NCBI RefSeq assembly: GCF_003945595.2
Contig: NW_024104424.1
Coordinates: forward strand, 883,528-947,527
Reading direction: 5' to 3'
Source: Pipra filicauda
Taxonomy: Eukaryota; Chordata; Aves; Passeriformes; Pipridae
DNA length: 64,000 nt
Shown piece by piece: positions 26,902 to 39,785 of the stretch; position 1 is the first letter of the stretch; each line of letters opens with the position of its first letter. The translations under genes were made by a program, and so were the position numbers. The notes under the pieces are model-generated. The model worked only from the letters and a program-made list of their open reading frames with translations, did not search any database and was not told where the DNA came from.

Positions 26902-29900
26902 GAATGGAGAGCATAAATTGTCAGAAAACAGAAGTCACTGATGAAGCCTGGCAAAGATATGAACACGTGGAAGCTCAGGATTTCTAGATCTTCCAACTCT
27001 ACCCCAAATGGCAGCAAGACAAACTTATCAGTCCCTTAAAAAAGAGCCATCAGCCTCAAGATTGCCTGGTATCCTTTTGTAAATTCCTTCAGCAATAGAA
27101 TAGATGCAGAAAAGAGAGTCATAATAACATGGGTGATGCTGCAGGTGACAGAAAGAGCTGTAGCAAAACTGGTCAGGCAGAGAGACCTCTGGAAATCAAC
27201 ACCCCAAAATAATCAGAGTGTGATTTCATACACAGGAGCTTTTAGAAGTTATAGATAATGACTAAATCATTAGAAATATCTGGTGTGGTGCTGTATGGGA
27301 GAGGAGTTCCTTACAGTGTTCTGTTAAAACATTAAGTGGTTTAGATCAGTCAGATCCTTGGTAGGTAATTAAATTGTTTTGAATTGAAAAATACATGTGC
27401 AATAAAGACTAGGCAGGCTGCATACTGCACTTTTAGTTGGAGATTGGTTCTCCTTTTTGTTTTCCCCTTCTGGGTGCCTTCAGAGACTGCCAGCTAAAAG
27501 TTTAGTGTACTGCCTAAACAATTGTTTCTTAAACACGATCCTTTGTTTTGAACACAGTGTGTCTGCTGGAACTGTGATGCAAATGTGTGATTTTAAACGG
27601 AGAGAAAGGAAAAGCCAGCAAAAATGTAGTTAGTGTGTGGCAGTAATTGTGGTAAGCTTTTGACTTGCTGACCTACAATACTTGTTCTTTATTTATTCAA
27701 TCATATAAATGTTATATTTAGTGTCTATCACAGACTTTTCTACAATAACTTTGAAAACATGGGGTTAGTCTGAAATGAAGACAAAAAGTTTCCTGTGTAC
27801 AGCTCCATGATCAAAAGAATAAGATTTGTTTTTAATATTTTATTTTCAGTGGGATGGAGGGGGATCCTCAGCAACTCCCTCACCTGCACACCTTGAGTCT
27901 GAGTTCTTGGTGGAAATCCAAGCTTTGATGGTGTTTGGGCACATGAATAGGAGAGAAAATCAGATGACTGATCACTTTTCTTTAAATGCTGGTCTGTCTA
28001 ATTGCTCTTATTTGCTGCGGTGTTGTGGATTCTTCATCTATTTGTTGCCTCCAAAGCCAGCTTTGTCATTTTAGGAAGGCATGGAAGCACTTCCTCAACT
28101 AAAAAGAGAATTCCGGACTTCTCTTTCTGCTTTTGCTTGGTTGGGGTTTTTCATTACATGGTTTCTGTGTGTGTGTGATTTGTTTGGTTCTCAGGGTTTT
28201 TTCCTCTTTTTATGTTTTACTGAAAGGTTATATTACTTAGAAGCACCCCTGGTAATTATAAATTTCAGACTTTTCCTTCCTGGCAGGCAAGAATGAAATA
28301 CAAGACCATGGGTAACAAAACATGCCAGTAACTTGTCAGTGCAGAACACTTTGGATATACACCTTCAGAGTGCCTTGTAAACAGTCTGTCAGAACTCATT
28401 ACTTAGGAGAAGTATTTACTTGTTTAGATAATTATCTGGTTTCTTTTATGCCATAGGGCATTTCACCGTCAGTCCTCAGCTACTTCTGAGGAGAATATGG
28501 ATGGCTGGACTTCTCCATCTGTGACTTTTTCCAAATATTTATCGTGGTCCCTGAAAGACTTTCTGAACCTCCTCAATTTCCTACCTGGCCTGAGGTGTAC
28601 TTTTATATCCATAAAAATCTTCAAAGATACCTTTTCTCTGTGAAAAGGAAAGGGGGAGGTAGGATGAGCAGCAGGAGCAAATCTGCTGCTGCCTCTGCTT
28701 CCCTGTCAGCCATGTCTTGCAGCTCCCATTTCGCAGATGCACCTCTGCAGCCTGGGCACAGTGTGTGCCCCTTGTCTCCAAGGTGCCTCTGCACCACTTG
28801 AATCTGAGATTTATTGCTCAGAGGGTGGACTCTGATATAATCGGTGATTAATCATCAGGGGCTCAGCTTGTACAGCTACTTATCTAGGAATACTATTCAG
28901 TGCCTGGGGAATAGTGGAGGGAACCAGGTGAGTAAGCATTTGTTTTCCCAAACATGCCCCTTTTGACCCCAGAGGTCCAAGGGGATTTGTTGCTCTCATA
29001 TCTTGTGCTCAGACTCTGGAAAGTTTGCTAGACAAAAGAGGTTATAATTTTTTTCTGTGACAGCTATCTGGAAGCATTCCTCTTTATTTCCACTCTACAC
29101 TCCTCTAGGCAAAGCAAATTAGTCTGGTATTGGGGGAGGAAGAGACTACTCCATGGTTCAAATCCTTCCTACTCACGACCTTATACCTGAGCTGATTTTC
29201 CCAGGAAAACAGCCAGAGAGTATAATCCCACATCTACAGTGCGGACACTGTCTCACAGCTCCTTTACAAGTGATGCTGGTGCTTCTGCCACAGAGGGTAT
29301 GGTCCTAAGGAAAGTGTGGTTTCCAGAAAATATTGGGCCTTGAGGGTGGGATAAGAGGGTTTGAAGGAAATGGGAACCTCTGAGGTCAGGGATCTGTAAG
29401 CTGGGAGGCCTTTTGGGAAGGGGAGGTTGGGTGATGAGTACAGAAGCATGAGAGCTGTAGGCTTTGGGTGGGAAGTGCTGCTCCATGTCTGCCTCCATAT
29501 AATCTGTTTCCATGCATGTGGGCTCCATCTTGTCGTGTTTCTTAAAGTACTTTTGCAGTAGAAATTGTGATTCCTCTAGGTTTGCTTTTTGGGATCACTC
29601 TGCCACCAAAAGCTTTCTTCTAAAATTCTCCCAGTTGCTAGTCTATCCCTCCTCTAGCATGTGGTGAGTTTGGCAAATGAATTCTGTACTCCCAATTTCC
29701 AGTAAAACCTTATGTTGCAATAATAAGAAGGTTTTAACTTCTGTCCCTGAAGTTAAAATAAATACATCTTAAAATACCTAATTAAAAATCAATCAAACAG
29801 CTCATACCTGCATTTATTTGCTTCCAATATATCCATGTTTAATCTCCAGAGCATAAATAATCTTTCCTCTGATGACATTAATAGCAGGGCATTATGTATC

Positions 29901-30164
29901 TTTTCTATGTGCTGTGTTTCAGATAACAATACCCACCCTCCCCATCGCCAAATATTGTGTACTTGCATCATTAGCAAAGGTAGTAGCAAGTAAAGTTTAT
30001 ATATTTAAGGAAATCACTTGAGGTGTTTTGGGTTTTTTTAAATGTAATTCACACTGTCCAATATTACTAAAACAAATGGGATATAACTTCTGACAAAGGC
30101 ACATGGTTTTAGCATTTGGCTTTTGTGGAGGCTCCCACATGCTTTCACATGAAGTCAGTACCTT

Positions 30165-30295
30165 GACCTTAGTTTTTACAGATGGAAAAGCTGAGATCTA
30201 GAATGGGAAGTGGTTGGCCTAAGGTTCCTCCAAAAACCCTTGAAACTGAAGCAAAATCCCTCAGTTCTCATCTTAGTCCATTGATTCCAGACAGC
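30165..30295 (-). mobile_element. MIR-like ancient SINE remnant, reverse orientation
   Basis: TTTTTACAGATGGAAAAGCT, then GGCCTAAGGTT, then CTCAGTTCTCATCTTAGTCC and ATTGATTCC follow the order of reverse-complement MIR (TTTTACAGATGAGGAAACTG, GCCCAAGGTCAC, then the older 5' part). Divergence is high, so the call is tentative. Confidence 0.45.
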
Positions 30296-33200
30296 TGCCA
30301 AGCACAAAATCCTTATTTGTGTTGCAACAGCACTTAGCAACCTCTGCTGGGGTCAGGGCCATGGTGCTGCATCAAACAGCCAGTGACCAACCCTGATTTG
30401 TGTGCCTTGCATCCCAAACAGCTGCAGCCAGGAGTCAAAGGAGGATGTAAAAGTGTTGAAGTGACATATATGAGACCAGGCCTAGGGAAGCAAAGTAACT
30501 TCATTAGGAAGTTCTTGTATTTCAGCCACTGGACAATGATTTCTCCTTTGGTGTTATGAAAATATCCATCAGCTCCCACGGGGTGAGCCTGCAGCCTGCT
30601 CTCACGAGGCTGTTGGGAGTAGAACAAACCATCAGTCAAAGGCAGTGTGTGCTGCTGGCAAGAGTGTGTTTGTTCTGCTCATAAATATATGGGATACACC
30701 TCAGAAATTCGGTGTCATGTTCCAGTTTAACACAGAATATGGGGGGATTTTACTTTCTTTTTCTTTTTCTATTGTAAAAACTGAAAATAGTACCTTAGTA
30801 GAAATGTGGTGATGATTCAGCTCTGTAACAGCCAATTCATGTTGTCTGTAAAGGGAAAAGCAGAGAGATTCTATCTCAGTATTCTAGCAGCTGCTTTATT
30901 TTCTTTTAACAGACTCAAGACAATAACTTACGTACACCTAAAACATATCTCAACTTGGTAGTTACAATTCTTTTCTTGTAATTTTTAAACAGTAAGTGCT
31001 CCAGTTTGATGAAAAGTCTCCATGTTCTAATTAGTCAAAAATAACAGTCCTCTCAGCAGACATAAATATTTTTGGATAGCTCTGGTCATGATTGACTTGG
31101 TCAGATGTCTAACTGCTAATTTACATAGACAGAACCATGTTCATTCAACATCCAAAATGCAGTCAGTCACTAAAAGGAAAAAAAAAACCCCTGCCTTGAG
31201 TGCTTTGCGGTAAAAATAAATTCAAAAATATAAGTCTCCCTTTCCTTCGTGGAGTCAGGCAGCAGAATCCTCTGGTCAAGTATTTGGTTAATTTTCTTTC
31301 ATTATTTTATATATTTTCCTAAAATCAGCTGTGGTTGTGCTCTCCTCTGAACTGGTGACAATCACTTGAAGTTTAATAAGCAAAAAGATGTGTTCTACTT
31401 GTACCAACAAGCAGAAGTCCTGGTTAGACAGTAAGGGTTGTCAAGAGTCACTGACAAGGAAGAAAAAGGGCCTTTCAGAGTGTCTTTTCCAGCTCTATGA
31501 CTGAGGACAGCCTGTCCTTTACAGATTTAACTCTCACCACCAGCATTCTCCTACAGCACTCAATTATCCATTAAGGTTTTTAAGAGGAACAGAATGGCAA
31601 TTAAGCCTAGTACAGCACTGGGAAAGCAGTGGAAGCCGTGGGCTTGCTGAGAAGTCTATCCATAAATGAATTAACTGCACAAACAATTCCAGCTAATTAG
31701 AGGTGTACATTCCCCAAATAACTCAATTCTCTCATTTGCTTAATTGAGTTGATGGTTGCTCTGGGATGAAACAGCAAACTGTTCAGTGGCTATTATAGTA
31801 AATATCACTTTGACTAAATCTTTTCAAACAGTCCAGACTTTTTCTGTTAACTTGGTATTTGCCACAGAATCAGAATAACTGGTTTTGGGTTCTTTGTTGT
31901 TTTTTTTTTTTTTAATTATGTCTTTGTGTTGAACATTTTAGAAGATTAAGATAAGCTAAATGTCATTTACAATTCCCAAGTTCAGCTGAAAAGTAGGGAC
32001 TATAAACAAGGATTGTTGATCAGTGAAATAGGGTCTTTATTTCACACTTCAGAGAGATGCTGACAGGACTGACAACTTTCAAAATGATGGCATAGGTAAA
32101 ACTGCCATGCTTGGATAACAAATCCAGGTATTGCCCATGCTCTAAGCAAGCTTCGTTTGAGTTTATGTGAGTGTAGGCTCTTCATAGTCAGGAAAATGGA
32201 AGAGAACTAGCAAGCATTGCTAGTGGGATGATTTTTCTATAAAAGATGTGAGAAAGTTAAAGACTTCAAATAGCCCCAGATTTTTCAGATTATCTGAGCT
32301 TCTCAAAGTGATCACTCAATCTCAGTGTTCAACTTTTTGTTCCATGTTCTAATAAACCTTAAAGAGTGCCACACCAACCACTGGGCATCAATAAAACATC
32401 TTTCTTTCCGATTTGTTTAGTTTCTTTGTTTTCTTGCTTAGATTAAGAATAAAACAACTGATAGTACTGAAAGCATCCTTTTTCAAGAAGAAAAAAATTC
32501 AAATTCCTTTTTTGTGTTAGGAGAGGAGATTTGACCAAGATTTTTGTTCTCCTCTGGGATAATGCTTAATGGTCAAAAATTTCTATTTTGGCACTCAAGA
32601 ATTAAGGATATTAATGAACAGGAGAGAAAGTAAAATATGAGTAGCAAGCCTGAACAAAACAGATGGTAGATGCCTTTTTTTTTAAGGGAAGTAAAGTTAC
32701 GAAGGTGTTCTTGCTCTCCCTTTCCTTGAAGTCATTAAATGTACTGGTCCTTTCATTAAGGAAATAATTTAAGCAAAAGGTAATAACCGCAGTGCTGTTT
32801 GTCATTAGCTTGTACCTGCCAATAAACAAGGAAATCCATCTGTTCTGTAGCCACTTTCCTAATGGACCCTCAAAGACATGTTCCACATGTCAGTATTCAC
32901 ATGGAAAAGAAGGAAAGAGACTACCAGGCCACCCAAATCCTTTGCAAATAGATTGTTTGAAGAGACCATGAAAAGGTCCAACAGAACAGTCCCATGTAAA
33001 ATAGTGCTTCTCAGTTTTTCTCTACTGTGTTATTACTTCACCAGCAAAACCTTTCCTCTGTTGTTTTCATTCTCACCCCCTCTCACAGTATTACTTGGCA
33101 TCCCCATGGAAATTCCGTTTCTTCTCAGTCCTGCACTTATTTTCTCCACTCCTTGTTATTTTTCTTTTCACTGTTTTATTTCCTACTGGCACCAGTGATG

Positions 33201-34562
33201 GAAATTACTGGATGTGTTTGAGGCAGGACCATTTGGGATTCTCATGGACACAGGAACATTTGTCCTCAAGCAAAAGAGCAGTGTCCCTAATTTGGTACAT
33301 TTTTGAGACTTTAGGTATTTTTTAGATTCTTTTTTTTTAATTGGATTTGGTCTTCAGCAGATTCAGCAGATGTTGTAAAGCAAATAAACCATATGCAATG
33401 GTTGTTAGACATTACTCATGGTGTAATCCCTTTATCCGAATACAAAAGTTAAACATATGAAACCATATCCTGAGATAACTGGAGAAGTTCAGTACATACT
33501 CAAAAAGCCACCACCAAGTAATTCACTCATTATTTGGTGGAGCTCATCCTTTCTTATGGAAGGCAGGCAGACAGAGGAAAGATGGATTCATGAATGCTTT
33601 AAAATAAATGTAAACTAACCACAAAGGGTCAAATTCACTGCTGATGTAACAGTGCTGGCTTCAGTGGATTTACATTAGGGATTAATGTAGTCCTTTCTCT
33701 AATATATATTTTCAGGAGGGAGGAAGATGGTTTTTATATAGATTCAGCACAAACAGAATTGTTCCTTTCTCAAACATCTGTTAGCATGAATATCCAAGTA
33801 TGTCTGCCACAGGTTGTTATAGTATAGCTGCATTACATTAACAAAAAAATACAATAACCATTTGGTTTCTACTTTAAACAAGAGCTCATGAAAATGACTT
33901 TCAGCTGGAGGGAGTGGTGATTTGGCAAGGTTCTCTTGGCAGGGCTGTGGATTGCACGAGGGAAAGTTGTTTGGTGGTAGAGCAGACAAATTGTTTAACA
34001 ATTAATAGAAATAATGCCTCATGTTTTTACATGACAAGGTGCTGTGTGGGAATTATCCTCTCCCCAGCTGCTCTCCACTCTTAAAGCATAGCCAGCTCTG
34101 TAGCTTTCTAAATTATGCACAGCGAAGTGGAACAGTGTTTTAAATGGGGTAACACATTTGCACAAGTAAAACTGTAGTTACAAGGGTTACGAATCTGATG
34201 AGTTTATCCAGACTTATTTTAAAAGCCCTGCTTTTAAAAGCTTTGCAGTCTTTGGAGCCCCACATCAGTCAGGACTGGAGCTTTTGAGTTTCTTCTGTTT
34301 TATCTGAGAATTTCTAAGAATTTTCTCCCACATACTTAACCAGTATAATACTGTATGTAGAAAACTATTACAAAATCACCCACATCTGCTTAGGACTCGT
34401 ATGGGTCCATTTTCATGAGAAGCAGAGTAGATTTACTATCTTAATTCTTATTTCATAAGGCAACTGAGACACTACAAGCAAAGTGACTAAAGGATCTCAA
34501 ATAGGTTTCTGAAATCACTGAGATATGTTTGAAAATGTTCTGTTTCTGGTGAATATGCGACT

Positions 34563-34592
34563 GAATTAAGACTGAATATGCAGTCTTAATTC
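34563..34592. repeat. Perfect 12-bp inverted repeat with 6-nt loop
   Basis: GAATTAAGACTG, loop AATATG, then CAGTCTTAATTC. The stem is perfect and stops abruptly on both sides. It is too short for a microRNA precursor and there is no U-run to suggest a terminator. Confidence 0.9.
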
Positions 34593-35029
34593 TGAGACTT
34601 GCTTCTGGAGACAAACTTTGTCAACCAGACAATGAAATGGGGGAAAATGTGCCTTGTTTTCTGCAAACCAGTGTATGGGTTTATTCTGCTGACAGTTCCA
34701 CAACCAAATCTCCTTCTGTGAAAGTGTTGCATAGACTGCTCAGGGGTCATTTGCTACATTATGCCTCTACAAAGTCCTTTCCGAAGGACAACCAACTAGT
34801 TTTATCCTCTTACTAAGATTGCTTTCTGTGCTCTACTGAGTTCTGCAAGTTTTTCTTCTTGAAAGAATTTTTTTTCTATCACATTTTTACAGTAGAGATT
34901 GTTTTCCTCGGGAGAAAACAGAAATTTCTTGGAATGACTGTGCTGTCAGAGATGTCAACTTTTCTAAAAAGAAATCTGGGTTCCTGGTTGTAGTTTTACT
35001 TCTTACATAGTGTGGGTGATTCACATAGC

Positions 35030-35050
35030 ACTGATAAGGTTTATCAGTGA
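35030..35050. repeat. Perfect 9-bp inverted repeat with 3-nt loop
   Basis: CACTGATAA-GGT-TTATCAGTG lies about 450 bp from the 12-bp hairpin. It is short enough to occur by chance. Confidence 0.8.
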
Positions 35051-38000
35051 TAATTAGAAGCAAGATACTGTGAGGATATACTCTTTTTGGAAGATATAAC
35101 TGAATATTTGTACAATAAAGCCAGCATTTCCCTGGAACTAATCCCTAGTGTTTCATATCTGAAATCATCTTGTTATTCCCTGTGAAACTACTTTCAACTT
35201 TAAACGCATAAATTTGGGGCAAGATGGTGCTACTTTGCTCAAAGTGCTAGAACAGTTCAGACTAAAACTCTAGAAATGGGCTGGAAATCTTTGTAGTTGA
35301 CACACAGCAGAAGCTGATGTGACATTTGCTCTGGACAAGGATTTTATTTCTTCTGTAGCACTTGAAATCAATTCTTCTTTCCCATATATTCATTAATTGT
35401 CTTGTTTAAAATTGTTGTGTTGGGTCTGATAAATTAATTGTTTTCATGTTTTATTTTAAAGGATGCCTTATTTGCACCTTTATCAGCAGACTGAATACTT
35501 CTGTTTGGAGTTCTAAGAACCTCCTCACTGCAGCATTTTGTCTCATTGTAGAGAAAACATGTTGAGGCAGATCTCAGATGATGATCTAGTAAAGCTCACA
35601 CAAATGATTGCTGAGAAATGCTGGTGGAAAACAAATAATAAAAATCACTTTTAGGATGTAGACCAATGCAGGAATTGATGTGTCTCCAATGAGTTAACAT
35701 ATTTGTATCCAGAAATGATCACTTACATCATGCCACTGTGATTTTTTTTTCTATTGATTTTAGAGAAGTTTTCCTGTTGATAGTATGGATGCAGTAGGAG
35801 GTTATGTGGAAAGCCCAAGTTTTCCAGCTCTGCAAGAGTGTTCCTTAGTCATTTGAAGAGCTGGGATTCAGCAGTGAGTGCCACCAGCACCTGCCCAGGC
35901 TGTGTCTCTCCAGGGTCTGCAGGTTCTTTACAATCCCAGTCTGAAAACAGGACCCCAAAGAAGATTTTTCTGTTCACCAGAATAGATACTAAGCAGTTGA
36001 GGGCTTGTCTATAACCAGTTGCCGTGCTTGCTTGCAGCATAATGTCAAAACATTTTGCTTTTTTCATGTCAGCACTTCCTTATCTTTCTAACAGGGGTTT
36101 GATTTATCTGCTTAAGGTAATACAGATTGTTTAGAGATAAAAAGAAACAAGCCACTCTTAAGAACAAACAGCCTGAAGGTTTGTCAGTTAAATCAAACCA
36201 GTATGGGCAAAGCATGTTGACTTTCCCAAGACATCAATGCTTCAACTGCAGGCCTAAGCAGGTGGGAAGGGGAGATTCTCCATTAGGACTTGTTATCTTT
36301 ATGGCCTTTGAATTCAGGTGCTTACTGTTATATTTTTGATAAGAGAAAGCACAAAGCTTTCTCTTACAAGCAGTAAAGTTTCTTCCTTCCTGTGCTCCTA
36401 TGATCTTCCTAGGACTCTAGACCCTAATTTTGTATGTCAGACCCCTGAGCTGCATGGTGTGATGTTGGACTGTCCCTGCTTCTTTTTATGTTCCACCAAG
36501 ATGGGGGTCAAATATTGTGTACTCACTGATTTGAACAGGACTTAGTAATTAGTGCTATTTTACTATGACTTGTATGCCTACATGTCCACTGGGATGTTGA
36601 ACAAAGCAATACTAATAATACAAGTATTTGCTAGTCAGGACACATATAGTCAGAAGTTGTCACTGTGATCTTGATTTCCTGCTTCTAGATTCAATATCAT
36701 GTGTTCAGATGACCTGTTAAAGAAATCTGTACAGTTTGAGTTGTTTTTTAAATTAAATTAAAGTTTTATTCACCTCCAATGCTTCCTTAGTAATATTCCT
36801 GTAAATGAAAACATTTAGGTATCTACAAATCACCAATAGTAGCCAATGTATTTCTCAATTAATCAAGTGAAGCCTGTTAAATGCAGCTTAAGAGCCATTT
36901 TTACAAGAATTCTCAGTGACACCTCTGCAAATGTACTTGAGTAAATTTTATTTAAGACATTACTAGGGCTCTTTGGCAAACACTGCTTGACTCCTCCAAC
37001 CAATAGCCTGTTGCATTGAGAGCTGTGCAGCATTTAGAAGCAGTGAACCTGTACACCTGTGCAGCATATAATATTCATGCCTCCAGTGATTTCCTAATTG
37101 GTAATAGGGAAATGCAATTGGGCAGAGGGGCACTATTAGAAATTCCCATTCCTAAAAACCTGTAGAGATACTCCAATCAAAAGGGGAATACAATGTATCT
37201 GAGTCCTTCACCAAAGTGAGAAAGTTGCTGAGTGTAGCAGAGGCTTAACTAAAATATGTCAAGACTGTTGTAGCAAACAAAAATCCCCTTGAAACCTTTC
37301 AAAAATTCCCCAAGCTATTCCTTCTTGAATGGAAAATGCAGGCAGAAACACTACATCAGAAGTCTCTTGATGAGTTTGCAGGGTGAAGAAGCACTTCAGC
37401 ATCCAGGGATTTCAGGCAAATCATGAATCAACGTTCCAAAGGCAGCCTCTACCTTTTAATGTTGTCTGAGGAGAACATCTCCTCAACCTCTCCTTGTTCT
37501 AGGATTTAGGAAGTTTTGTTGCAAAATCTTGTGTTGATGGTCATCCCAAAAGACCTTTTCCTTTGGAGCTGACTCATGGCTGCTTGTCTGGTCTCCAAGA
37601 AAGAATTCAAATCTAAGAGGTAGCTGAGTATGGAGGTGCAATTTGTAGGCATCCCACTGCCAAGAAGGCATTTACTACAGGTGGGTTTATACTGATGTTG
37701 GGAGCACTGCATTGTTAATCTGTCAGGGTTGTATCACCAATGATTTCTGCTGCTTTCTGCCCCTGCGTTTACACCGTGGCAGTGCTGTGTTTTTGCTGTT
37801 CCGAGGTCTTGTGCTGATTAGGATTGCTTAAACAAGGATTTTGTAAATTTGAAGGCTTTATTCAGTAGCACAGAATGCTTCTGATGCCATATTCAGCAAA
37901 ATGTAACCTTTACTCCTCTTATGTCTCTGCTTTGTTGAATTGCCTACAAGTTTCTCTTGATTTAAGAACCTCTGAACTGAAAATCCTCCGTAACAAGGAT

Positions 38001-38879
38001 GAAGTTTCCAAGTACTGCCTCCCGGGGTATTCTCGTAAGATGCTCTCTGTGCAGTCAATGGACATTCTTTTTGGGCTATAAATTCTCAGAGGTATTTTTA
38101 TAGTGTATTCACTGTGACTTATGGAGGGGACCTGAGTTTCATTTGCCTAGGAGCTTTTATTACTGGTGCCTTTATAAGGGTGATGGCTGGAGATAGACAC
38201 AAAAATACAGGTGGAAAAGAATTACTACTTGTCAGAGACCCTTGTCTTTCCTGCCAGTTTACAGGTTTCTGTGAATTGGCCTGGTGTACAGATTGATAAT
38301 GAAGTGCTTGCACTCAGCTAAGAAAGACCAAAAACCCCAAAAACTTTAAAACACAAAATCAGGGCTTGATTGGCAGCTTGCTGAGACCTGAGCTTTACTG
38401 CTTTGCTCCTCCAGCTGAGATCTGGGGAATATTTGTCTTCTCAGTAGTATCAGTGAGCTAGCTAGTCTGGTAATTTTGCCATACTTCTGCAGTGGTATCA
38501 GTTAAAATGCTCTAAAATTAAGTATGTAAAAGCATTACCTTCCTACCAATTGCTGGAGTTGCTAAAGGATTGCTATATAGGCATGCATGAACAGTGTCTT
38601 CCAAGGAAACAGAAAAACCTCGGAAATTGTCCTCCTCTAGCAATGCTTGACCTACCTTTTTGAAGTTTGCAGAGAACACATTGTCTTGGTGAGGTTGGAC
38701 AACAGTGCAGGTCTATTTTTTAAATTCCATTTTTACTGAATTAAGTGTCCATAAGTGTGGCAGATGTTTCAGGTTCACACAACTCAATTGTTGGAGTTCT
38801 GAGGCGTTCATGTGTGGTAGTTCTTCTAAAGATGGCATGTTATTCTCCTTATTGTTCTCCCTTTGGGCTGTTTAGGAAA

Positions 38880-39095
38880 TCTGCATTCCAAACTTTGTGC
38901 CAGGGCACAGCAAGAATGGGGCTGCCCCATGAGACAGCACAAGCCAGAAACTGGAGTGACCTGGCACAACTTGTACCCTTCCCAGCCAGGATAAGTGTTG
39001 GGAGGACAGAGTGGGGTGCTGGTCATGGGATCCAGCAACAGCTCCTGGCCATTGAGGGGATGAACTGGTGTCCGCCTCCCTCCAGAAGCTGAAGA
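38880..39095. other. GC-richer patch of unknown nature
   Basis: About 200 bp with higher GC than its flanks and open frames on both strands (for example CCAGCAACAGCTCCTGGCCA). It lies 400 bp from a minus-strand CR1 3' end. No known family was recognised. Confidence 0.35.
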
Positions 39096-39505
39096 TATAG
39101 GAAAGCATGTCTTGTACACCCCTTTCTGCAATATTTTTTTAATCATAGCTATTTATGGTACTGTGGCTGCTGTACTCTGTATTTATTAAGCTTGACTGAA
39201 CTTTATTATATAAAGACTTACCTTTTTCTTATCTCTTTTTAAGTGCTCACTTTTCCCTGTCTTTGATTATCCCTGCAGGTATATTAACACAGAATTTATA
39301 CCTTGATACTTTATCTCTGCAAGGTGTGTGTGAAAATCTCACAAGACAGCTGATGATCTCTTTTGCATTGCTAAGTGGTGACAGCAGGACTTTGAGGGTC
39401 ATAGGAGAACCAGCAAGAGTCTACTGTAATATTTATAAATTAAAAGCTCTGTGCAGCTTGGAAAAGTCATGAGAGAAGCACCTGTGGGACAAACATGAAT
39501 TTTCA

Positions 39506-39785
39506 TGGGATCACAGGGCAATTCAATTTGCAAGGGAGCTAGAGAAGCCTCTAATCCAACTTCCTGCTCAGAGCAGGGTCAGCCATGGGTTCAGACCAGG
39601 TTGCTTAGGGCTTAATCCAGTCAGGGCTTGAAATACATCAAAGCTGGAGACTGCACTGGGCAGCAGCTGCTCCTCTGCCTCCCTGTCCTTATGGGGAAAA
39701 GGTTTTTCCATATATCCAGCATGAACTGCTCTTGTTTCAACTTTTGCCCATTGTCCACTGTGGTCCATTTCCACTCACAGCAGAC
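39506..39785 (-). mobile_element. CR1 LINE 3'-end fragment
   Basis: Read on the plus strand this is the reverse complement of a CR1 3' region. It holds the diagnostic phrases TCTAATCCAACTTCCTGCTC, AGCAGGGTCAGCCATG, CAGACCAGGTTGCTTAGGGC, GGAGACTGCACTGG, GGGGAAAAGGTTTTTCCATA and ATCCAGCATGAACTGCTCTT in the expected order. The element is 5'-truncated (its 5' side lies at the higher coordinate), and no reverse-transcriptase sequence remains. Divergence from the remembered consensus is moderate, so it looks old. Open frames over this stretch are repeat-derived. Confidence 0.88.

Larger units (their letters stand above)
20351..30164. other. Unique noncoding DNA with simple tracts
   Basis: The stretch holds the T/G tract at 22.26 kb, the 18-bp duplication at 23.1 kb, poly-A at 25.14 kb and an A/C-rich tract at 26.85 kb. 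GC-richer parts occur at 24.6-24.94 and 28.66-28.8 kb. A good donor (AACCAG|GTGAGTAAG near 28928) lacks a convincing acceptor. No gene was recognised. Confidence 0.6.
30296..39505. other. Unique AT-rich noncoding DNA
   Basis: Apart from two short hairpins at 34.56 and 35.03 kb and the GC-richer patch at 38.9 kb, I see only unique sequence. Open frames (up to 106 codons) are unremarkable. Confidence 0.6.

Noticed and set aside
29154..29165. B-box-like GGTTCAAATCC
   Set aside because: The flanking bases do not form a T-stem, and no A-box or cloverleaf lies upstream.
35577..35620. Possible C/D-box snoRNA (ATGATGA then CTGA)
   Set aside because: The box spacing is too short and there is no terminal stem.
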